The notes under the pieces are model-generated. The model had not been told where the DNA came from, ran no database searches, and saw only the letters and a program-made list of their open reading frames with translations. From Pleurodeles waltl (lineage: Eukaryota; Chordata; Amphibia; Caudata; Salamandridae), in assembly GCF_031143425.1 (NCBI RefSeq), contig NC_090446.1, positions 1,025,189,066 through 1,025,253,065 on the forward strand: a stretch of 64,000 bases of DNA, in the 5' to 3' direction. Shown here piece by piece: positions 57,636-64,000 of this stretch; position 1 is the first letter of the stretch, and each line of letters starts with the position of its first letter. The position numbers and the translations under genes are program-made.

Positions 57636-57795
57636 GCCACCCACTTGAGAGACTGTGGCTTTGCACTCCCCAGGACCAAGCAGTGGGCAGCCCACCCACT
57701 TGAGGGACAGTGGCTTTGCACTCCCCGGGACTAAGCAGTGGGCAGACCACCCACTTGAGAGACTGCGGCTTTGCACTCCCCAGGACAGTGTGATG
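57636..57795 (+). repeat. 53-bp minisatellite, about 3 units
   Basis: Units with GAGACTGTGGCTTTGCACTC. Same family as 17586-17905. Confidence 0.88.
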
Positions 57796-58248
57796 GGCAT
57801 GTAGCCCGCTCCAGGACCAGTGGTGTTGTTCCATCTTCCGGCTGAGGTCCCCCCCGTTCCCCGTCCCCCTGAGGTGCCTGTGTATTTTCGACCTAAAGCC
57901 CCTGCAGTGTTCTCTCCGTGTTGATGCAGGAGTCAAGTGGGGCTTTGGCCTATGTGAAGTGGCCCTGTGGGTCACGGACATTGAGGACTGGGCAGTGTCC
58001 CTCCATTTGTATATATGTATATACTGTTTTGATTTTGAAGGACGTATTTCTACTATTTTATCTTATTACACTCACTTTAAACAATTCCTTTTGTCCTTGC
58101 ATTATTCCTGAGGGGTACAGGGTGGATATGTAATGTTACTGCATCTGTTTGTGTGTATGGTGTTGGGGGTGGGGGTGTTGTGTGTTGCGTGTGTGTGTCA
58201 CTCTCTTTTTCCTCCAGCCTCCCTTGTGTGATAGGCGGCAGTACTCAC

Positions 58249-58331
58249 CGTGGTCCTCTTCGCCAGCGTTGGTATTCATGATGAAGAAGGAGGTAGACCA
58301 GCATGGGGAACACCTGCAACTTGGGCTCCAT
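58249..58331 (-). pseudogene. HARBI1: HARBI1 first coding exon, copy 3
   Basis: ATG at 58331-58329. The 83-nt exon encodes MEPKLQVFPMLVYLLLHHEY plus an Arg-rich end; the donor is GTGAGTACTG. The exon itself is intact although the main exon is broken. Confidence 0.8.
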
Positions 58332-58429
58332 GGTGGCGTGGTTCTTCCCTGAGTCTCCAATGGTAAGTCGTTTCCCTTCTGTGCAGTGTTTCCGCCGTAC
58401 TTTTGATGTCATTGGTACCGCCCCAGAAA

Positions 58430-58659
58430 AGGTGGCAGATTGGTGTGTCATATTACTGTGGGCGGTACATTGTCTTCCGCCTGGCTGTTGGCAGTTACTG
58501 CTGTGGTGCTTGTTGCTACCGCAGTGGCGGTCGATGTGTTAAAGTGGCTGTCTGTGTGGGCGGTTTCCGTCATGATCATAATTCCATTTTTTTTACCGCT
58601 GGCCTGTTGGCAGTGTTACCGCCGCTTTATCACAGACCGCCAGGGTTGTAATGAGGGCC
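58430..58659 (+). repeat. Harbinger right terminal region, copy 3
   Basis: GGCGG/CCGCC-type motifs and the terminal segment ending TAATGAGGGCC at 58659, inserted in the reverse-oriented gypsy LTR. Confidence 0.8.
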
Positions 58660-59147
58660 TATATGTCCTACCTTAACCATACACTGCACCCTGCCCTTGA
58701 GGCTACCTAGGGCCTACATTAAGGGTATCTTACATGTAAGATAAGGGAAGGTTTAGGCCTGGCGAGTGGGTACACTTGCCAAGTCGAATTTACAGTTTAT
58801 AACTGCCCATGCAGACACTGCAGTGGCAGGTCTGAGACATGACTACAGAGCTACTTAGGTGGGTGGTACAACCAGCTGCAGGCCCACTAGTAGCATTTGA
58901 TTTACAGGCCCTGGGCACCTCTAGTGCACTTTACTAGCGACTTACTAGTAAATCAAATATGCCAATCATGGATAAGCCAATTCAATACACATGTTGGATA
59001 GGAGCACTTGCACTTTAGCACTGGTTAGCAGTGGTAAAGTGCCCTGAGTAACAAAAACAGCAAAAACAGAGTCCAGCACACATCAACAACCTGGAGAACA
59101 GAGGTAAAAAGTTAGGGGAGACCACGCCACGGACGAAAAGTCTAACA
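58660..59147 (-). repeat. 3' LTR of Gmr1-like element, truncated
   Basis: Begins TGTTAGACTTTTCGTC on the minus strand at 59147, right after the polypurine tract. It is homologous to the first 500 bp of the LTR at 48914 and is cut off by Harbinger copy 3. Confidence 0.82.
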
Positions 59148-59149
59148 CT

Positions 59150-59163
59150 TGTCCCCCCCAGCT
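59150..59163 (-). other. Polypurine tract
   Basis: Minus-strand GCTGGGGGGGACAA adjoins the LTR start. This is the expected plus-strand cDNA primer site. Confidence 0.7.
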
Positions 59164-59178
59164 GAAAGTGGGGAGCAA

Positions 59179-60560
59179 CTACCCAACCTCATGGGAGTTC
59201 TCATCACTAAGGCGGAAGAATCTGGACAGACCATCAGCATTGGTGTGTTCTGTACCAGGGTGGTGTTCCACCGTAAAGTCCATCAGCCGTAGGGAAATGG
59301 ACCACCTAAACAGTTTTGGATTCTCACCCCTCATCTGCATTAACCATCTGAGGGGCCTGTGGTCAGCCTGAACCCGGAAGTGAGTCCCAAACAAGTAGGG
59401 CCTTAGCTTCTTCAGCGCCCAGACCATAGCAAACGCTTCACATTTTATGGCACTCCACCTACGTTCCCTGGGAAATAACCTCCTGCAAATGAAGGCTACG
59501 GGTTGATCCAGGCCCTCTTCATTAAGCTGTGAGAGTACTGCTCCAATACCATGCTCTGAGGTGTCTGTTTGCACAACAAACTCCTTGGAGTAGTAAGGTG
59601 CCTTCAGCACAGGTGCTGTGCAGATGGCAGCCTTCAAGGCATCAGAAGTGGTCTGGCAAGCCTCTGTCCAGATCACCTTTTTGGGTTGCTTCTTATAAGT
59701 CAACTCAGTCAAGGGGGTAACAATAGTACCATATCCCCTAACAAACCTCCTGTAGTAGCCAGTGAGACCTAAAAAGGCTCTCACCTCAGTCTGGGGTTTG
59801 GGAGGCTCCCAAGTCAGAAAGGTGTCAATTTTTCGGTTTTAGGGGTGCCACCTGGCCACTCCCTAGCTGGTGTCCCAAGTACACCACAGAACCCTGCCCT
59901 ATTTGGCACTTGCTCACCTTAATAGTGAGTCCTGCCTTTTGCAGGGCCTCTAACACTCTCCAGAGGTGTTGCAAATGTTCCTCCCATGTGGAACTGAAAA
60001 CAGAAATGCAATCCAAGTACTCATCCAGCCCAGCCAACACCTGGTTGACCAACCTCTGAAAGGCGACAGGAGCATTTTTCATCCCAAGTGGCATCACTTT
60101 GAATTGAAAGTGTCCATCTGGGGTAGGAAATGCTGACCTCTCCTTGGCCCCCTCAGTTAAGACAATCTCCCAGTACCCAGATGTTAAGTCAAATGTACTG
60201 AGTTACTTGGAAGCTCCCAACCTGTCAATGAGCTCATCAGCTCGGGGGTTGGGTTGTGTGTCAGTCCACACAGAACCTGAGTTCTGGAGTGGTACCAGGT
60301 GCAGCAGTCTTTAGGACAAATACCACTGGGCTGGCCCAAGTACTGCTGGAATGCTCAATAACCCCTAGGGTTAACATTTTGGATACCTCATCCTTAATGC
60401 TAGCCCTGACCCTGTCAGTCACCCTGTAAACTTTCTCGTTAATGGGTGTACTGTCCCCAGTGTCCAAATCATGTGTGCACAAGTGTATGACTCCTGGCGA
60501 TCAGGGAAAACAGCGAGGCAGACTGTCCCAACAACTGGCGACAGTCCCTCTGCTGCTCTT
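59179..60560 (-). pseudogene. Gmr1-like RT and RNase H
   Basis: RT blocks: KMLTLGVIEHSSSTWASPVV near 60390-60330 and ELRFCVD, then a frameshift, FQFKVMPLGMKNAPVAFQRL near 60110-60050, and the catalytic box. There YVDD is replaced by YLDC with neighbouring residues deleted (about 60005), so the active site is lost. KAGLTIKVSKCQIGQG follows, then a stop. RNase H (59784-59179) is one open frame: [55 protein letters not shown] and [15 protein letters not shown]. Confidence 0.88.
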
Positions 60561-60581
60561 CAGTCAGCGAGGGGGAGAGGA

Positions 60582-61800
60582 TCACTCCCTCCAAAGACCC
60601 ATCATTTTCTCCTGCAGACAGGAGGTCGGTAGGAGGCTCACTCTCCTCCTCCTCCCATCATCTGTTTCAAGGAGCATGGACAGTTCAGTCCGTTCAAAGT
60701 GTGGCTTGAGGTGGTTGACATGCAGGAACCTTAAAGGGTTCCTTGGAGACTGCAAGGCCACCAGGTAGGTGACTTCACTCTTGTGCTCCACCACCTCGAA
60801 TGGCCCAGTCCACTTATCCTGGAGCACCCTAGGCTCCACTGGTGCCATCACCCACACTTTCTGACCAGGTTGAAACTTGACCAAAGTGGCATTCCGGTGA
60901 TACCGCCGTTTCATATCCTCCTGGCTTGCTTCCAGGCTCTCCTTTGCGAGACTCCTGAAGCGGGAAATCTGGTTTCTCAAAGCCAGCATGTAGCTAAATA
61001 CATCCTGGGGAGGTTTACTAGGAGCTTTCTCCGAAGCCTCCTTCACCAGACTCAAAGGTCCCCTCACAGGGTGGCCATAGATGAGCTCAAAGCAACTAAA
61101 CCCAAGTCCCTTTTGAGGCACCTCCCTGTAAGCGAACAGAAGGCATGGCAAGAGGACGTCCCACTTCCTCCTCAAGGGCTCTGACAGGCCCATAATCATG
61201 CCTTTCAAGGAGCGGTTGAATCTCTCAACCAGACCATTACTTTGGGGGTAATAAGGGGTGGTGAACTTGTAGGTTACCCCACACTCCTTCCACAGAGACT
61301 TCATATACGTGGATATGAAGTTGGAACCCCTATCAGATACCACTTCCTTGGAGAACCCCATGCGGGTAAAAACCCCCATCAAACCATGACCTACCACAGG
61401 GGAAGTGATTGACCTCAGAGGAATGGCTTCTGGGTACCTTGTGGCATGGTCCACCAAGACCAGGATGAACCTGTAACCCATGGCTGTCTTGGGATCCAGA
61501 GGCCCCACAATGTCAATACCTATCCTCTCAAAGGGAGTACTAACAAGAGGTAAAAGGTTGGAGGGGAGCCTTACAGTTCCCCCAACTCTTGCCACCTGCC
61601 TGACAAGTTTGGCAAGACCTGCAATGTGCATCTGAGTGCCTGCGCATTATGGGTCAGTAAAAGTGTGTGACAATCCTCTCAAAGGTCTTGTCCCGCCCCA
61701 AATGTCCAGCTAAAGGCACATCATGAGGCAACCCTAGTAGGAAGGCCCTGAAGCACTGGGGTACCACCAGCACACGGGCTGACCCAGGCTCAGGAACCTT
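60582..61800 (-). pseudogene. Gmr1-like integrase
   Basis: The zinc-binding region (LAGHLGRDKTFERIVTHFY) is interrupted by a stop near 61650. The catalytic core is open from 61631 to 60582. D in GIDIVGPLDPK, D in VVSDRGSNFIS and E in NGLVERFNRSLKGM are all present, so the DDE triad is intact. A C-terminal PGQKVWVMAPVEPRVLQDKW module and HVNHLKPHFER follow, leading into the RT linker. Better preserved than the integrase at 9.5-10.7 kb. Confidence 0.9.
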
Positions 61801-61835
61801 AGGCTCACTATACAGGTGGTCATCCTCCCAATAGA

Positions 61836-62500
61836 TCAGGTGCGATCCTGCCTCCTTGCCAGCAGCCTGGTCTGCAGCCTACTGCCGCAAATCCTCCAGA
61901 GTAAGGCATGTCTTCTGTATTGCACAGAATGCTTACCTGGTGGCCCCCCTTCCTGCTGCCACTGCGACAGCTCAGGGACCTCACCCAGTTCAGCCACCTG
62001 TTCCCCTGTAGGCTCCGGGGCATCACCCTCAGGCTCCGCCTCCTCCCGGACCGTGGGAACTTCTGGGACCGGTTTCCCGGCCCTTCCTCCTCTCTGTGGT
62101 CCCCTGAGCCACTGTTTCAGGCTCGCTCCAGGGGCTCTCGACCACCCTGACGGGCTGCCATTGACCCAGTGTATATGTATACCCACCCAGCCAGACCCAA
62201 CATCTCCAAGTGAGACCTGTGTTCTACCGACTTCCAAGGGGAATACTCCAGGTCATTGCCTAGCAAACATTCTATGGCATGGTTGGTCTCACAGCTACCT
62301 TCAAGGAACCTGAGACCCCCCCATTCAAAGGGAACCTGTGCCACTCTGCATAGGCGCTCTGAGTTGTCCACTGCAACTACTGGGTGAAGTACCCTGGGAT
62401 CAATCTGCTCTTCAGACACCAGCTGACTCCTCACTGTAGTCACGCTGGCTCCTATGTCTCTTAGAGCCTCCACCCTATGTTCATTGATGGTCACCCACTG
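61836..62500 (-). pseudogene. Gmr1-like aspartic protease and acidic linker
   Basis: VEALRDIGASVTTVRSQLVS near 62480-62420: the active-site triad DTG reads DIG here, probably inactivating. HAIECLLGNDLEYSPW near 62290-62250 is the flap/C-terminal block. An acidic Pro/Glu linker (EAEPEGDAPEPTGEQ, about 62050) leads toward the integrase. It sits between gag and integrase, as at 10.7-11.4 kb. Confidence 0.8.
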
Positions 62501-63848
62501 CCTCTACTTTTTAGAGTTCTCAGGTACGAGGGTTCTCTGGACCATCTCACTGTCCCCTATTGAGAAAAGAGTCATCTCAGCTGGCTCCCACCCACCTGGA
62601 ACAAACTCCTCCCCAAGCACTACACTAACCAAACACTGAGACGGCGCACCAGTGGGTGCCGGTGTACTCTTGGGGCATTTGGCTTCCCTTTGGAGAACCA
62701 TGGCTTCTTCTCAGTGGATGGTCGGGAATCTTTACCCTGGGAATCAGTTTGGGGCCCTTTAGAGAACTCCCCCTGTTTACCATTACCCCCCCTTTCTTCT
62801 GAGAGGGACCCTGCCCACCCTCAGCGTGGTCTCCCCCATACCTCTTTTGGACCCTGGTGCTCTCCCAGCGGTCCGCTTCCTGTGCAAGCTTCCTGGGATC
62901 AGTGAGCTTGCTGTCAATCATGTGCTGGCACAGCTCTGGAAAACATAAACTGTACAAGTGCTCCCAAGCAATCAGATTGTAAAGCCCCTTATATGTAGTT
63001 ACCTTACTGCCCTTCATCCAACCATCCAGTGACCTACAAACAGAATCGACACATTCTAACCATGTTTGAGATTCCTTCTTCTTATAGGACCTAAACTTAT
63101 CATTATACTGCTCAGGTGTGAGACCATATCTTGTGAGTAGGCATCCTTCATGATAGTGTAGGCGAGATTCTGAGCATCCCCTAAGGCTGTCAGTGTATCC
63201 CTCCCCTTTACCCCAAAGTGATTCCACAGACCCGCCCCCCAATGAGCTTCAGGGACCAGATTCATGTGGAGAGCAGACTCATACCCCTTGAACCACAAGT
63301 ATATGTCATCCTCCCTATTGTAATCCTTCACAAGATCTTTAGGAATGTGCACCCTCCTCTAAGGCTGCACTGTGATGTGGCTGCCACCAACCATACTAGA
63401 CGGGCTCCTCTGATCCAGCTCCCTTAAGCTGAGCTCATGAGCCAACAACAACTTTTTCTCCTCTGTGGCCATCCTCATTTTCGCCAACTCCCTCTGGTGT
63501 TCCCTCTCTGCCTGTCTGTCCTGCAACTCTTCAGGGTTCAGGCCCTTAGATGAGAGACTACTACCTGCCCAGGATGACCCTCTTTCTGGACATAACAGGC
63601 CCACTCACAATACCATTGTGTATGGAATGCTCTTCCTCCTCCTCATCCTCCTCATCCTTTGTGTGCCCTTCAGTGCTCTTGGCTGTCACCCAGGCCCTCA
63701 GTGCCTTTTGCAGCTCCTCCTTCTTGGATGAGCTCTTAATGGGACGGTCAAAACTTTTACAGAACTGCTTCAACCGAGCCTTTGTATAGCTCTCTAATTT
63801 CTCTGGGTCAAAAGCAGCTCCAACTGATGCCTCTCCAGATTGGGACAT
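62500..63848 (-). pseudogene. Gmr1-like gag
   Basis: Starts with ATG at 63848 (MSQSGEASVGAAFDPEKLES). The N-terminal YTKARLKQFCKSFDRPIKSS resembles a SAP-like helix-extended-helix, followed by an acidic stretch. A coiled-coil-like segment (QAEREHQRELAKMRMATEEK) comes next, then a SCAN/capsid-like region with YLWFKGYESALH, YGLTPEQYNDKFRSYKKKES and WEHLYSLCFPELCQHMIDSK. Frameshifts near 63590, 63355 and 63200 separate the pieces. It would package element RNA if intact. The SAP resemblance is tentative. Confidence 0.78.
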
Positions 63849-64000
63849 AATGACAAGTCAACAAAATTGCGAAGTGTCACGGTTTCGGGCGGGTCTGATC
63901 AGGACTTTGGTTGGGACACCCCTTGAGGTCACCGAATATCCTAAAGAGGTAGTACACTGGGGCAGAGGAGCAGCTAAAGGCATACACGGAAAGGACAGCT
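63849..64000 (-). other. Gmr1-like 5' leader
   Basis: Untranslated sequence upstream of the gag start, running off the window. No primer-binding site could be identified with confidence. Confidence 0.5.

Larger units (their letters stand above)
51137..58659 (+). mobile_element. Harbinger copy 3, left end missing
   Basis: Homology to copy 2 starts at ATGGACACCCATCACC (51137; 39598 in copy 2), inside the intron after gene A exon 1. The left terminus and the SANT exon of gene A are therefore absent. The right end is complete: CCAGGGTTGTAATGAGGGCC up to 58659. It lies between a plus-strand gypsy LTR and a minus-strand gypsy LTR. Genes are decayed but intron positions are preserved. Confidence 0.9.
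58660..64000 (-). mobile_element. Gmr1-like Ty3/gypsy retrotransposon, runs off right edge
   Basis: Minus-strand order: leader, gag (63848 start), protease (active site near 62458), integrase (about 61800-60600), RT (60560-59825), RNase H (59784-59179), polypurine tract (59160-59150) and 3' LTR from 59147, truncated at 58660 by Harbinger copy 3. Integrase before RT defines the Gmr1-like group. The 5' LTR is outside the window. Several lesions make it non-autonomous. Confidence 0.9.

Noticed and set aside
1..64000. tRNA, rRNA, riboswitches, bacterial promoters or terminators
   Set aside because: None seen; the window is eukaryotic repeat DNA.

Overview
This window looks like repeat-dominated vertebrate DNA, most likely from a large-genome salamander or newt. 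That is an inference from the repeat types: DIRS-type and Gmr1-like Ty3/gypsy retrotransposons, PIF/Harbinger DNA transposons, L2 and L1-like LINEs, and MITEs. Harbinger expansion is known from the Iberian ribbed newt. I found no host gene, tRNA, rRNA or prokaryotic feature. Every coding segment I can interpret belongs to a transposable element, and nearly all are broken.

Layout: 1-3856 is an L2-clade LINE. 3860-20112 is one DIRS retrotransposon split in two (3860-8195 and 18772-20112). A compound insert lies inside it: a truncated reverse-oriented gypsy element (8196-11855) joined to a truncated Harbinger (11856-18771). 20113-22166 holds small palindromic repeats and a Harbinger-type MITE with an ATT target duplication. 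22167-28150 is a reverse-strand LINE, interrupted by a 593-bp MITE (23038-23630) made almost wholly of consecutive hairpins. 28151-36830 is mostly anonymous DNA with an old LINE fragment and a hAT-type MITE with an 8-bp duplication. 36830-38457 plus 48214-48912 is a rearranged L1-like LINE. 38458-48213 is a complete Harbinger flanked by TCA. 48914-51136 is a gypsy-type LTR with a small hAT-like insert. 51137-58659 is a third Harbinger lacking its left end. 58660-64000 is a reverse-strand Gmr1-like gypsy element that runs off the right edge.

The most interesting system is the Harbinger family, present as three copies. The complete copy (38458-48213) has three genes: a Myb/SANT-like gene (A, plus strand), the DDE transposase HARBI1 (minus strand), and a second Myb/SANT-like gene (C, plus strand). 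HARBI1 has an 83-nt first exon 5.7 kb away from its main exon, so gene C and large minisatellite arrays sit inside the HARBI1 intron on the opposite strand. The transposase is open with all three catalytic acidic residues. Genes A and C each carry one apparent homopolymer frameshift. Copies 1 and 3 have a short GT-AG intron exactly at the second catalytic aspartate of HARBI1; copy 2 lacks it. The family ends are dense in GGCGG/CCGCC motifs, plausible binding sites for the SANT proteins, and the hairpin-chain MITE has the same termini.

Both gypsy elements encode integrase upstream of reverse transcriptase, the unusual Gmr1 domain order.
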